Shown piece by piece: positions 1 to 12,934 of a stretch of 64,000 nt of DNA. Within the stretch, counting starts at the first letter, position 1; every line of letters starts with the position of its first letter. Source of the stretch: Phocoena phocoena (taxonomy: Eukaryota; Chordata; Mammalia; Artiodactyla; Phocoenidae); NCBI RefSeq assembly GCF_963924675.1, contig NC_089239.1, forward strand, positions 28,605,818 through 28,669,817, written 5' to 3'. The translations under genes and the position numbers were made by a program. The notes below the pieces were generated by a model. The model saw only the letters and a program-made list of their open reading frames with translations, did no database searches and was not told where the DNA came from.

Positions 1-2810
1 CCTCTTATCAGCCAGCAACTTGCCTGGAAAGGAAGACCTTCTTTCTTATTAGCTCAAAATTATAGGTCTCTCTCACTGGTTCAGAATTACCTTGTAAACT
101 TAGTATGGTCAGTCCTTGTGTCCGAAGTCTGGGTCAGATGTTCCCTTCTAGGGCTGAAGGGAAAGGGTCAAACACAAGCCAACTACGTAGACTGAGAGTG
201 GGAAAAGGTGGGTTTCAAAAGAAAGCCGACTTAACAGAAAAGCAGGGAATGACTGACCGGGAGGGAGAAACAGCAGCTGTCCAGTGTATTGTGGATTACA
301 ACTCCTGCCTGGACTGATAGATAAATAATGACCAGCTCCATTATGAGCGACAGCATTCTGGTTCTGCAGATGCTATAACTCGGAATAAAATAAGCAATGC
401 TTTGGTGAGACGATAGAAGAATCTATCTGCCGTCACTTCACCTACTCAGGGCGGACAGCAGCCTCTGAATTCTTGATTTGTGGCTGTGTTCTGAAAGGTG
501 TCTACCGCAGTCACCAACGATGGTGTATAAACAAGTAAGAAAAAGGTGGGATGTTGAAACCAACTTAGGATGTGATTAATATTCATGCCGTTTTGGTTAA
601 CCTTTAAAATATGTTCTGTTTTTAATTTTATAGAGAATTGAAGTTTAAAAAAATATTTTGAACCCACACAAAGAATAAGTGAACGCAATCTCTGGAGGAG
701 AAGGAATTGGTCAGATACGAAGATTTGGAGCTCATTTCTTTGGGAACTTGGCCATGAACACTTCAAAATTATGATGAGATTAAACGGCATAATTTAAATA
801 GAAGGTTTTCTTCAGGCCTGAAAAGTAGAAGGAAAGTGGAAGGAACTCTGTTGTGTCCTGAACTGTTTTTGACGATAAAGGAATACAGGGAAATGGAGTC
901 TTTATGACTTCACCTCCAGTGCTTATAAGAAGATGGCTAACAATAAAGCGCTATTTTTTCTATATTTGTTTTAACTGCTAGATTAACAATAAAATATCCC
1001 TACCTATTCATGTCAAAAATAAGTTAAACGTAAGCCAATGACCTTATCGGAAGCATAAGAATTTCATTAGAACAGGTGCATTTCAGCCGTGCTCCAGTCA
1101 AGACGCTTCTTTAGTCTCTCGCTCTGCATCATCACTGCACCCTCACCTTCTCTCAAATCTAAGTGCCATTTAGATCCACATCCTGCTTGGTGGTGGCAGA
1201 GCGGGGAGCAGACGCTAGGAGATTAATTCCTCTGGATAACGAGGTGGCTCTGCTTTTAGCAGCAAAGGATGATGAATGTTATACAGAAAGATCCTCTCCC
1301 CTCCTTTATGCCCCCAGTAAGAGTAATGATTAACCTTGCTTTTTATGTAAATGCTCCCTAGCAGACACATCTCAATTTACTTATTAACAGATTACCCCCT
1401 TCACCTGGCTTGTCCAAACTCCCAAAAACATCTGTAAAAAATATGATAGTCAATAACTGCATATGCTTGACCTCTTCAGAGAACTACTTGGACAGGAAAC
1501 CAGGATCATATCAGACCTAGGATCACCAGAAAATAGTATCAACCCACCACTTTGCAAGAACTCAGATTTACAAAGAATAAGTTAAAGGTTAAAGATAGAG
1601 TTGAGATGTTACTGTGTTCCACCCTCTTAGACCAGGATAGAAAGATTTCTCTTGGCATCCCTTTGGCTTGGGAAGTCCGCCATTCAGGGAAGCAAACAGC
1701 AAAGTGGTAGGGTTTTTGGGGAAAAGGAAAAGGTGAAATAACGTTCATCTCTAATCCTCTCTAGGCTTTGAAGGAGAAGGAGAAGGCAGAGATGTTTGGT
1801 CCAGGTATGCAGCAAGGTAGGGGTAAGTGAGGGGATATGAGGTAGAAATTTAAGCTAGATCACAAGAAAATTGACCAGCCTAACATCTTATGTGTCTATA
1901 CAGACAGCAATATGGTTCTGTATAGGAAAGGAAATCTCAGACCCTGGATTCAGAATGAGTTACTGCAAATCACTCAACACTTTACACTTCCGCAGAATTT
2001 TCACAAAAGTGTTTTAAGTTGCAATTAAGAAAAAAAAAAAGTACGTATGTCTCCCCCTTTCATGGACATGTCTTACTATGATCTACATGACACATGAAGA
2101 TACTTGGTAGGAGAAGGAAATGGGAAATATTTCTGAAACGGAAAGAAACCTTGCAATATTCCAGGATACTCATTTTTCATGTGATGAACAAGCATGTGTT
2201 GGTAAATCTAACTTCACATTGAAACATTAACTTGTTATTTATAGGTAATATGTAGAAAATGAGTTATTATCAAAGGTTAATTAAGTCAATCTTCCTCTAT
2301 AAAATGCAATTTTTAAGTCATCTTATATATATGATCTTATTTCAAAACACAATTTGTATAAAACATTTGTGACTGGGAAGAATATATGTAATTATGTTCA
2401 TTTTAAAAACGTAGGAACATATCATAATTAGATAAGTTTTTCATGGAAATACAGATCATAAGTAGCAATGCTTTACATCCAAGACTTTCTGACTTCTCAT
2501 CTAATGTGTAATCTTGGTAGAGATTTAAATACATTTCTAAAAAGTATGTTTATAATATATTAAAAATCCTAAGATAGAGAAAGCACACATTAAGTATGAC
2601 ATAAGATCAGTGAAGGTAAATGGACACAAAGAACATCATTTGCCCACACTCCCAAGTCAGAGCCTGAGACAAGGAACTGGATGCATGTAATTGTTTTTTG
2701 AGGTGATTGCAAGATGTAAAAACAAGTGAGTGAGGGGCAGGAGAAACCGAAAAAGGCAATATCAATATGCATTAATGATCCAGGAGGATATTATTGTAGA
2801 AATTAAAAGA
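1..2810. other. Unique-looking noncoding DNA
   Basis: No gene or clear repeat is recognised here. The reading frames are short (up to 114 codons) and show no family motifs. There is a short A-run at about 2028-2040, and the last kilobase becomes AT-rich. Very old repeats decayed beyond recognition by eye cannot be excluded. Confidence 0.5.

Positions 2811-2861
<51 letters not shown>
2811..2861. repeat. (CA)n microsatellite
   Basis: An uninterrupted run of about 25 CA units. It lies just upstream of an old L1 remnant and is likely to vary in length between individuals. Confidence 0.97.
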
Positions 2862-2864
<3 letters not shown>

Positions 2865-2879
2865 TTAGAAAAACCAAAG

Positions 2880-4015
2880 CAAGCTTGACCAAAGAAAGAA
2901 CATACTTAGAAAGCTTACACTATCTGCTTTCAAGATTTACTCTAGAATTATAGTAGCTATGAGAGTGGAGCTGACAGAGAGCTCAGAGATAGACCCACAC
3001 ATGTAATTTTTGATAAAGGTGCCAAGATAGTCCAATAGAGAAAGAAAAGTCTTTTTAACGAATAATGCTGTAATACCTGAATATCCATTAAAAAAGAAAA
3101 GAAGCTTATCCCCCAAGTCACACCTTACACACAAATTAAGTCAAGGTAGATCAAAGAACTAATGTAAAATATAAAATCATAAAGCATTAGAGAAAAATAT
3201 AGAAGAAAGACCTCATGACTTGGGTGTAGGCCAAGTTTTCTTAGACAAATCATAGCAATCAATATGATAAGTTAGACTTTACACATATTTTTAAAAAGGC
3301 AAAACTTCCATCCATCAGAAGGCACTCTTAAGAAAATAAATAAGCAAGTCACAGACTTAGAGAAAATAATTACATGATTATAAAACATGCAGTTGACGAA
3401 GGAATGGTACCTCAGATTTACAAAAGAACTTTTATGACACTATTTAAGAAACTCACACAAATAGAATAAAAATGTAAAATATCTGAACTGACACTTTGCA
3501 AAAAGAAAATATTCAAATGCCCAATAAACATGTGAAAAATTGTGGCCCATGAGCAGAAATCAGAGAAATACACATTAAAACTGCTATGAAATGTACATCA
3601 TTAGAATACCTAAAAAAGAAAAAAAAGAACTTATTATAACACAAAGTGTTAGTGAGAATGCAGGGCAAATGGAACATGCAAACTTCATTGGTGTGAGTTT
3701 ATAATGATACATACACCACTTAGAAGAAAGGCCTGGCAGCCTCTTACAAATCACACTTACATCTGACATACGGCCCACAAAGTCAAGTCCTCGGTATTTA
3801 CAGAAGAGAAAGGAAATATAGAAACACAGACACACAGACAGACACACACAATGTGTTCCAAAATGTTTACAGTGACTTTACCCATAAGGACAAACACTGG
3901 AAACAAACCAGATCTTCCTCAATAAGAGAATAAGCACGCTGATTATATTCATCCAACGTAATACTAATTGGCAGAGAAAAGTGTAAACTGCTGACACCCA
4001 TGACATCATAACACG
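2880..4015 (+). mobile_element. Old L1 remnant, C-terminal ORF2 region
   Basis: The stretch follows the order of an L1 ORF2 3' half on the plus strand. It includes a segment like 'gatagacccacacatgtaat' and 'tttttgataaaggtgccaag', then 'agaaatacacattaaaac' and the 'agtgagaatgcagggcaaat' region. It is heavily mutated, with no frame open for long, so this is an ancient L1M-type copy. Both ends are approximate. Confidence 0.8.
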
Positions 4016-4039
4016 GATGGAGAGCAAGGGATTGTAGTT

Positions 4040-4520
4040 CCTTTCATTTTTTTCATGGTAATTTTTGACAGAGTGTATTCCAAATTTACAAATCTATCAA
4101 TCTTATCCTTAGAAGTCCTTTCTCACCCCTCTTGATAATATTTATTATCCCTTAATTGCTTCCAGTTCTATGACTTCATTTTGTACATTTGCAAACATAT
4201 TTGCAATTAAGCACGGTGGATAGTCTGAGGAAAGATTCCAATTTCCTGTTTCTCTAAATAATTAATTACGATTCTTCTTAGCATCATTATAGAATAACTC
4301 TTTCCCTACTTATTTGTCATTACGCTTTTAGCATTTACAAAATTCTCATCTACCCTAAGTCTATTGTTGGCCTGTCTTTTCTGTTCTAGTCATATCATTT
4401 TTGTGTGACAATAACAGGTTTTAGCTATGATGAGTTTACAGTTCACTTAGCTTCAAATAGCACAATTTCTTTTGGAACTCTTTCAAAGGATTTATTTGCT
4501 ACAGAATTGCCTGAGCCCCA
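4040..4520 (-). mobile_element. Old L1 remnant, reversed ORF2 fragment
   Basis: Read on the plus strand this matches the antisense of L1 ORF2, with degraded forms of 'ctattctgttccattgatct' and 'ttgtgccagtaccatactg' around 4375-4430. It points opposite to the L1 piece just upstream, so it is a separate insertion. The 103-codon plus frame at 4405-4716 starts inside it and is not a gene. Confidence 0.6.
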
Positions 4521-4727
4521 ACAAGATGAACTCAGGATTTCTGTGTTTAAAAGGATTTTGCTCACTGCTTTATTTTTACCAGAAATTCAACATTCAAAAA
4601 GCAATTATTTTTGCCAGCATTTGGCATGCCGAAAAGAGGTTAAAAAAGGTGGAACCTATAGAATCAGATGTCTAAAAATAGGAAAAAAAAAATTCCAAAC
4701 ATCAAAAAATTCCTAATTTGACTTGAG

Positions 4728-5008
4728 GACGTGGGGAGGGGGAAGGGAAAGCTGGGATGAAGTGAGAGAGTGGCATGGACATACATACACTACCAAATGT
4801 AAAACAGATAGCTAGTGGGAAGCAGCTGCATAGCACAGGGAGATCAGCTCGGTGCTTTGTGACCACCTAGAGGTGGGACAGGGAGGGTGGGAGGGAGATG
4901 AAAGAGAGAGGAGATATGGAGATATATGTATATGTATAGCTGATTCACTTTGTTATAAAGCAGAAACTAACACACCATTGTAAAGCAATAAAGATGTTAA
5001 AAAAAAAA
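4728..5008 (+). mobile_element. 5'-truncated L1, 3' UTR and poly(A)
   Basis: It aligns by eye over its whole length with the 3' UTR of the large L1 at 12960-13290. Shared blocks include 'gatagctagtgggaagcagc' and 'gctgattcactttgttataa', followed by 'caataaagatgtta' and a ten-base A tail. The copy is much younger than its neighbours. Flanking 'tcctaatttga' and 'tcctactttgg' may be an imperfect target-site duplication. Confidence 0.93.
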
Positions 5009-5299
5009 TCCTACTTTGGACAGGTCCTTAGTTGAAATCACTCTCATCTGGAAAAAGAACAGTTTTAGGTCAGAAATGCCGTATTTTATAACTCCAGATC
5101 CCAACCTCGGACCTGCCTGGTGAGGATTCTAGGAAATGCATGAATTGACAAGGAGGGATGCCATTCCATTGGCCAATTCTGGCATGTGTCCTGGCTTGTG
5201 AAGTTTTATAAATCTCTCTTAAACCCAAGCCTCCTGGTTCTGCGATGCCAAATGCCCAAATCTGATTCTCAATACTCTTTTAAACAAAAAAAACTTCCT

Positions 5300-5745
5300 T
5301 GTAAGATCACACATTTAAGTATTTGCTGCTTGCGGATAGATACAGAGAAACCAAGCACGGATGTGAGTCAACGATTCCGTGATGGAGCTGGGACGCTCTG
5401 CATGGCTACGTGCGCTGTAAGAAAAGTTCCTCACTGGACCTGCGCTGGCTGTGCCCCAGAGGTGACCATCCAGGCAAGGGCAACCTGAAGAGGGTGTGAA
5501 CCCCAGCACCGCTCGATGCGTTTCAATCGCCCCCCATCTGCCTCCAACGCTTCCACCAAACCAGCTAGTTTTCCCGTCCGAGCAACTTGCAAATCATGTT
5601 TCACCTGTTTGAGCGTAGATGCCACTTGGTAGCTGAAAACGGGTTCGCAGAGGAGTCTCTCAGAGCCATCTTCGCGGTCTGGCATGTTCCTCTACAGCCC
5701 CACCCCTTTTTACCGCGACCAGGGCGGGCGGCCGCGCGCCCCAAA
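5300..5745 (-). pseudogene. Candidate retrocopy or orphan first exon, CpG-rich
   Basis: An 84-codon minus-strand frame (5685 down to 5431) starts with ATG in a GC-rich context. The upstream side (5700-5745) is CpG-dense and contains a NotI-type gcggccgc at 5728-5735. The predicted peptide begins [20 protein letters not shown] and looks protein-like, with hydrophobic, Lys and Glu residues spaced as in a small helical protein. Near 5510 the natural continuation (LGFTPSSG) lies in another frame, as if one base had been lost. I do not recognise the parent gene. A retrocopy carrying a CpG-rich 5' UTR fits best. A genuine first exon is possible, because CAG/GTGAAA within the frame could serve as a splice donor. 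No poly(A) tail was found at the 3' end. Confidence 0.4.
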
Positions 5746-6134
5746 CAGCACAATCTCACAGTTCCTCAAACTCGATACTAGACTTTTTATACTTTTAGAT
5801 GAATCAATCAGCCAGTCTTTCCTTTCACACATTTTTTTTAAAGTATCTGTATTTTCTTGTTGCAACCATTTAAAAGATGCCTGTCTTGTTAAAACTACTG
5901 ATATAGAAAAGAGGACTTAAACTACAGTAGTTTGATTCTAGGGAGATTTTTAACTTCCTGAAACTTAGTATATTACAGATTTGGTCTTAGAGCTATCTAA
6001 TTCTGCAGAAGTGTCACAGACTGTAATTTAAAATTTTACATAGGAGGGAAAGTTTTATAGGTGGGGTTGAGAATGCATAGATTCTAATCTAATGACTTTG
6101 CAGTAAAAAAAAAAGCAACTTGGATTTTATAGCT
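5746..6134. other. AT-rich noncoding DNA
   Basis: No gene or repeat is recognised. There is a short A-run near 6105-6114. Confidence 0.5.
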
Positions 6135-6320
6135 AAAAGTGATCTCAGAACCACCCAATTCAAAATCTTCATGTCACTGATAGGAAACAGAGGTTCAGAT
6201 GCAAAGTAATTTGTATTAATACAATGATAAGCCCCTTCCACGTGGCTGAATCAGAGGGAGAGCCTGGATCTTCTTATTCCTTTACTGTCTCCTTTCTACC
6301 CATCAGGCTACCTCGGAGAA
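6135..6320 (-). mobile_element. MIR SINE remnant
   Basis: Read on the plus strand it shows the reversed MIR core, 'gaaacagaggttcagatgc', followed by 'gagggagagcctggatctt' and a degraded 'catcaggctacctcgg' end. Heavy divergence fits an ancient mammalian SINE. Confidence 0.65.
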
Positions 6321-7189
6321 ATAGCTATATCTCAATATGGTTTTGTACAGGGATCTTATATGCAAGGCTGGGAAAGTTTGAAATCTTGTTAGAAGAAAGG
6401 CAACAGGAGGAAATCTAAGCCACCAAGGAGAGCAATTAAAATGCAAACAGGTTTGCTCTGTCCCAAGGCAGGCACTTTAAAGGTGCTCATTAACTACATC
6501 ATCTGGTAACCACGCAGACAGAGCAGCAGTTCTGCAGTGGGCCAGCCCCAAGTTCACTGCCAACAGCAGCTACTCTGATGATGAAAGCAGCTGAGCCCTT
6601 GGTAACCCCTCGGCTGTCTGTCTCATTGTCTAGTACCTGGAGATGGAAGAAAGACATTCCATCATCTTAAAATGAATTTTTGAATATTTTTGGAGAAACA
6701 ATTGTTCAGGAGCTGAACTGCTCAATCTCTAAGGCTGTGCCACAGAGGGGAACTTTTCCATCAAAGAAAAGTGCACACAAAGGGGATGGAAAATGGCAAA
6801 TTGGGAGAAAATTATAGCATTTGCTGAGATGAGTCTTCAAGAAAGTCATTGCCACAGAGAAAGCTTGGCCACACGGGAAGAGCAGTCATTTCAAAATGCA
6901 AGATATAACCTACAGTTTAAAAACTTTCGAATGTGTATTGGAACTTTGCAATGCTACCTGCAGAATCCCTGTTACTTTCGGGGAAGAAAATTTTTTCTTC
7001 CTGTTATTGTTAATGAAAATCTTTAGCTTAGCTATTAAAATCACAGATATTTTCAATTAAATATACATATCATTTTATTATATATTATTTATAATTATAT
7101 TTGCACACATATAGATATATAAACTTCTTCCCTTGTTTTTCTTAAAAATGTTTTCACTTTTAAAATCTAACTTAATCCACACTCTTTCA
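6321..7189. other. Noncoding DNA, nothing recognised
   Basis: No gene is recognised. A 77-codon plus frame at 6793-7026 carries no recognisable domain and no codon signature I can support. The last 120 bases are very AT-rich. Confidence 0.5.
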
Positions 7190-7236
7190 AGAAAGTTGTA
7201 GTCCTAATTTTACAGATGAGAAACCTGAGGTGGATC
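7190..7236 (-). mobile_element. Short MIR core fragment
   Basis: 'ttttacagatgagaaacctg' closely matches the reversed MIR core. No other part of the element is convincing. Confidence 0.45.
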
Positions 7237-8208
7237 TGATCCTGTTTGTCTTAGAAAACTCACCCCAGTGTTTATCTTTGATCTGTTCAACGTAAAAGAG
7301 AAAATTTGAGTTCTAAAAACTAAATGTCAAAATCTTCAGTTCTACAGGAGTAGATATGTGGATGCATCCATGTAATTTTAAGTAATTATGTACCTGAATA
7401 AATTTGATGAGTCCTTTTGATAACACAGAGTATTTGAGCTGGGAGAAATTTTATGGGGGAAATGACTTCGAATCCTATATTCTACTGTACACTTTGCACT
7501 TCAGGCTGATTCTAACTAACTGTCTTTAATGGGTAAAAAAAAAAAAATGAATAGAACCTTCAAGATGGCAGAGGAGTTAGATGTGGAGATCACCTTCCTC
7601 CCCACAAATACATCAAAAATACATCTACATGTGGAAGAACTCCTACAGAACACCTACTGAACACTGGCAGAAGACCTCAGACTTCCCAAAAGGCAAAAAA
7701 CCCACATACCTGGCTGGATGGCTGACAGGGTCTTGGTGCTCCAGCCGGGTGTCAGGCCTGTGCCTCTGAGGTGGGAGAGCTGAGTTCAGGACATTGGTCC
7801 ACCAGAGACCTCCCAGGTCCACAATATCATACAGTGAAAGCTCTCCCAGAGATCTCCATCTCAAAGCTAAGACCTAGCTCCACTCAACAACCAGCAAGCT
7901 ACAGTGCTGGACACCCCATGCCAAACAACTAGAAAGACAGGAAAACAAACCCACACATTAGCAGAGAGGCTGCCTAAAATCATAACAAGGTCACAGACAC
8001 CCGAAAACACACCACCGGACATGGTCCTGCTCACCAGAAAGACAAGATCCAGCCTTACCCACCAGAACACAGGCACCAGTCCCCTCCACCAGGAAGCCTA
8101 CACAACCCACTAAAGCAACCTTACCCACTGGGGGCAGACACCAAAAACGATGGGAAATACGAACCTGCAGCCTGTGAAAAGGAGACCCAACACAGTAAGT
8201 TAAGCAAA

Positions 8209-9086
8209 ATGAGAAGACAGAGAAACACACAACAGATGAAGAAGCAAGGTAAAAACCCACCACACCAAACAAATGAAGAGGAAACAGGCAGCCTACCTGA
8301 AAAAGAATTCAGAGTAACGATAGTAAAGATGATCCAAAATCTTGGAAATAGAATGGAGAAAATACAAGAAACGTTTAACAAGGACCTAGAAGAACTAAAG
8401 AGCAAACAAACAATGATGAACAACACAATAAATGAAATTAAAAATTCTTTAGAAGGAATCAATAGCAGAATAACTGAGACAGAAGAACACATAAGTGACC
8501 TCGAAGATAAAATAGTGGAAATAACTACTGCAGAGCAGAATAAAGAAAAAATAATGGAAAGAATTGAGGACAGTCTTAGAGACCTCTGGGATAACATTAA
8601 ATGCACGAACATTCCCAGAAGAACAAGAGAAAAAAAAAGGGTCTGAGAAAATATTTGAAGAGATTATAGTTGAAAACTTCCTTAACGTTGGAAAGGAAAT
8701 AGTCAACCAAGTCCAGGAAGCACAAAGAGTCCCACACAGGATAAATCCAAGGAGAAACACGCCAAGACACATTAATCAAACTATCAAAAATTAAATACAA
8801 AGTAAAAATATTAAAAGCAGCATGGGAAATAATACCAATAACATACAAGGGAATCCCCATAAGGTTAACAGTTGATCTTTCAGCATAAATTCTGCAAGCC
8901 AGAAGGGAGTGGCAGGACATAATTGAAGTGATGAAAGGGAAAACACTACAACCAAGATTACTGTAGCCAGCAAGGATCTCATTCAGATTCAACAGAGAAA
9001 TTAAAAGCTTTACAGACAAGTAAAAGCTAAGAGAATTCAGCACCACCAAACCAGCTTTACAGCAAATGCTGAAGGAACTCCTCTAG
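8209..9086 (+). pseudogene. L1 ORF1 (RNA-binding chaperone), broken
   Basis: ORF1p coats L1 RNA and acts as a trimeric nucleic-acid chaperone. The frame starts MRRQRNTQQ at 8209, runs through a coiled-coil-like stretch rich in Glu, Lys and Ile (residues about 40-130), and stops at 8646. The continuation sits in another frame at 8564-8794 and includes the conserved GKEIVNQVQEAQRVPHRI segment. After that come several in-frame stops, then a recognisable C-terminal end whose stop lies at 9084-9086. At least one frameshift and several nonsense changes are visible. Confidence 0.92.
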
Positions 9087-9144
9087 GCAGGAAACACAAG
9101 AGAAGGAAAAGACCTACAATAACAAACCCAAAACAATTAAGGAA

Positions 9145-12100
9145 ATGGTAATCGGAACATGCATACTGACAATTACCTTAAACATAAATGAATTAAATGC
9201 TCCCACCAAGAGACACAGACTGGCTGAATGGATACAAAAAAAAGACCCATATATATGCTGTCTACAAGAGACCCACTTCAGACCTAGGGACACACACAGA
9301 CTAAGAGTGAGGGGATGGAAAAAGATATCCCATGCAAATGGAAACCAAAAGAAAGCTGGAGTAGCAATTCTCATATCAGACAAAATAGACTTTAAAATAA
9401 AGACTATTAGAAGAGACAAAGAAGGACACTACATAATGATCAAGGGATCAATCCAAGAAGATATAACAGTTGTAAATATTTATGCACCCAACATAGGAGC
9501 ACCTCAATACATAAGGCAAATGCTAACAGCCACAAAAGGGGAAATCGACAGTAACACAATAATAGTAGGGGACTTTAACACCCCACTTTCACCAATGGAG
9601 GGATCATCCACAATGCAAATGAATAAGGAAACATAAGCTTTAAATAGCACATTAAACAAGATGGACTGAATTGATATTTATAGGGCATTCCATCCAAAAA
9701 CAACAGAATACACTTTCTTCTAAAATGCTCATGGAACATTCCCCAGGACAGATCATATCTTGAGGCACAAATCAAGCCTTGGTAAATTTAAGAAAGCTGA
9801 AATCATATCAAGTATCTTTTCCAAGCACAATGCTATGAGACTAGATATCGATTACATGAAAAAATCTGTAAAAACTACAAACGCATGGATGCTAAACAAT
9901 ATACTACTTAATAACCAAGAGATCACTGAAGAAATCAAAGAGGAAATCAAAAAATACCTAGAAACAAACGACAATGAAAACACGACGACCCAAAACCTAT
10001 GGGATGCAGCAAAAGCAGTTCTAAGAGGGAATTTTATAGCAATAAAATCCTACCTAAAGAACAACAAACATCTCAGATAAACAACCAAAACTTATACCTA
10101 CAGCAATTACAGAAAGAAGAACAAAAAAACCTGAAAGTTAGCAGAAGGAAAGAAATCATAAAGATAAGATCATAAATAAGTGAAAAAGAAATGAAGGAAA
10201 CGATAGCAAAGATCAGTGAAACTAAAAGCTGGTTCTTTGAGAAGATAGACAAAATTGATAAACCAGTAGCCAGACTCATCAAGAAAAAAAGGGAGAAGAC
10301 TCAAATCAATAGAATTAGAAATGAAAAGGGAGATGTAACAACTGACACTGCAGAAATACAAAGGATCATGAGAGATTACTATAAGCAACTATATGACAAA
10401 AAATGAACAACCTGGAAGAAATAGATAAATTCTTAGAAAAGCACAACCTTCCGAGACTGAACCCGAAGAAATAGAAAATATAAACAGACCAATCACAAGC
10501 ACTGAAATTGAGACTATGATTAAACATCTTCCAACAAACAAAAGCCCAGGAGCAGATGGCTTCACAGGTGAATTCTATCAAATTCAAAATAGGTGTTAGA
10601 AGAGCTAACACCTGTCCTTCTCAAACTCTTCCAAAATATAGCAGAGGGAGGAACACTCCCAAACTCATTCTATGAGGCCACCATCACCCTGTTACCAAAA
10701 CCAGACAAAGATGTCACAAAAAAAGAAAACTACAGGCCAATATCACTGAAGAACATAGACGCAAAAATCCTCAACAAAATACTAGCAAACAGAATCCAAC
10801 AGCACATTAAAATGATCATACACCATGTTCAAGTGCAGTTTATTCCAGGAATGCAAGGATTCTTCAATATATGCAAATCAATCAACGTGATAAAGCATAT
10901 TAACAAATTGAAGGAGAAAAACCATATGATCGTCTCAACAGATGCAGAAGAAGCTTTCGACAAAATTCAACACACATTTATCATAAAAAACCTCTAGAAA
11001 GTAGGCATAGAGGGAAAATATCTCAACATAATAAAGGCCATATAGGACAAACCCACAGCCAACTTCATCCTCAATGGAGAAAAACTGAAACCATTTCCAC
11101 TAAGATCAGGAACAAGACAAGTTGCCCACTCTCACCACTATTAGTCAGCATAGTTTTGGAAGTTTTAGCCACAGCAATCAGAGAAGAAAAATAAATAAAA
11201 GGAATCCAAATCAGAAAAGAAGTAAAGCTGTCACTGTTTGCCGATGACATGATATTATACATAGGAAATCCTAAAGATGCTACCAGAAGACTACTAGAGC
11301 TAATCAATGAATTTGGTAAAGTAGCAGGATACAAAATTAAGGCACAGAAATCTCTTGCATTCCTATACATTAATGATGAAAAATCTGAAAGAGAAATTAA
11401 GGAAACACTCCCATTTCCTCTGTAACAAGGCAGGCAAAAGACCTCTATGCAGAAAACTAGAAGACACTGTTGAAAGAAATTAAAGATGATACAAACAGAT
11501 GGAGGGATATACCATGTTCTTGGATTGGAAGAATCAACATTGTGAAAATGACAATACTACCCAAAGCAATCTACAGATTCAATGCAATCCCTATCAAACT
11601 ACCAATGGTATTTTTCATAAAACTAGAAAAAAAAAACTTCACAATTTGTATGGAAACACAAAAGACCCCGAATAGCCAAAGCAATCTTGAGAAAGAAAAA
11701 CGAAGCTGGAGGAATCAGTTTCCTGGACTTCAGACTATACTACAAAGCCATAGTAATCAAGACAGTATGGTACTGGCACAAACTCAGAAATATAGATCAA
11801 TGGAACAGGATGGAAAGCCCAGAGATAAACCCATGCACATATGATCACCTTATTTTTGATAAAGGAAGCAAGAATATACAGTGGAGAAAAGACAGCCTCT
11901 TCAATAAGTGGTGCTGGGAAAACTGGACAGCTACATGTAAGAGAATGAAATTAGAACACTTCCTAACACCATACACAGAAATAAACTCAAAATGGATTAA
12001 AGACCTAACTGTAAGGCCAGACACTATAAAACTCTTAGAGGAAAACATAGGCAGAACACTCTGTGACATAAATCATAGAAAGATCCTTTTTGACCCACCT

Positions 12101-12925
12101 CCTAGAGAAATGGAAATAAAAACAAAAATAAACAAATAGGAGCTAATGAAACTTAAAAGCTTTTGCACAGGAAAGGAAACCATAAACAAGACGAAAAGAC
12201 AACCCTCAGAATGGGAGAAAATATTTGCAAATGAAGCAACTGACAAAGGTTTAATCTCCAAAATTTACAAGCACCTCATGCAGCTCAATATAAAAAAACA
12301 AACAACCCAATCCAAAAATGGGTAGAAGACCTAAATAGACATTTCTCTGGGAAGATATACAGATTGCCAACAAACACATGAAAGGATGCTCAACACCACA
12401 AATCATTAGAGAGATGCAAATCAAAACCACAATGAGGTATCACCTCACACCGGTCAGAATGGCCATCATCAAAAAATCTACAAACAATAAATGCTGGACA
12501 GGGTGTGGAAAAAAGGGAACCCTCTTGCACTGTTGGTGGGAATATAAATTGATACACCCATTATGGAGAACAGTATGGAGGTTCCTTAAAAAACTAAAAA
12601 TAGAACTACCATACGATCCAGCAATCCCACTACTGGGCATATACCCAGAGAAAACCAAAATTCAAAAAGAGTCATGTACCAAAATGTTCATTGCAGCTCT
12701 ATTTACAATAGCCAGGACATGGAAGCAACCTGTGTCCATTGACAGATGACTAGATAAAGAAGATGAGGCACATATATAAAATGGAATATTACTCAGCCAT
12801 AAAAAGAAACAAAATTGAGTTATTTGTAGTGAGGTGCACGGACCTAGAGTCTGTCATACAGAGTGAAGTAAGTCAGGAAGAGAAAAACAAATACCATATC
12901 CTAACACATATGTATGGAATCTAAA
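9145..12925 (+). pseudogene. L1 ORF2 (endonuclease-reverse transcriptase), broken
   Basis: ORF2p nicks target DNA and copies L1 RNA. The start MVIGTCILTITLNI at 9145 opens an APE-type endonuclease domain with CLQETHF (catalytic Glu), NIYAPN and VGDFN (catalytic Asp and Asn), cut by a stop at 9634-9636. The reverse transcriptase follows in several frames, with [13 protein letters not shown] (motif A, about 10935-10975) and the FADD active site at 11237-11248. The C-terminal Cys-rich segment (12500-12560) reads [15 protein letters not shown], where the last residue is usually Cys, so one conserved cysteine is lost. Frames break near 9636, 10080, 10406, 10997 and 11844, among others. Confidence 0.95.
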
Positions 12926-12934
12926 AAAAAAAAA

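Noticed and set aside
2811..2861. CRISPR-like or satellite array
   Set aside because: It is a simple CA dinucleotide run. No spaced repeats or longer tandem units were found anywhere in the window.
4405..4716. 103-codon plus-strand frame
   Set aside because: It begins inside a reversed old L1 fragment and runs into L1-flanking DNA. No domain is present.
5490..5745. True CpG island promoter
   Set aside because: The cluster is only about 250 bases long with moderate CpG density. It is kept as a candidate retrocopy rather than called a promoter.
8121..9049. Long minus-strand frames of 107-163 codons
   Set aside because: They are shadows on the opposite strand of the A-rich L1 ORF1 region. L1 coding strands produce such hydrophobic reverse frames routinely.
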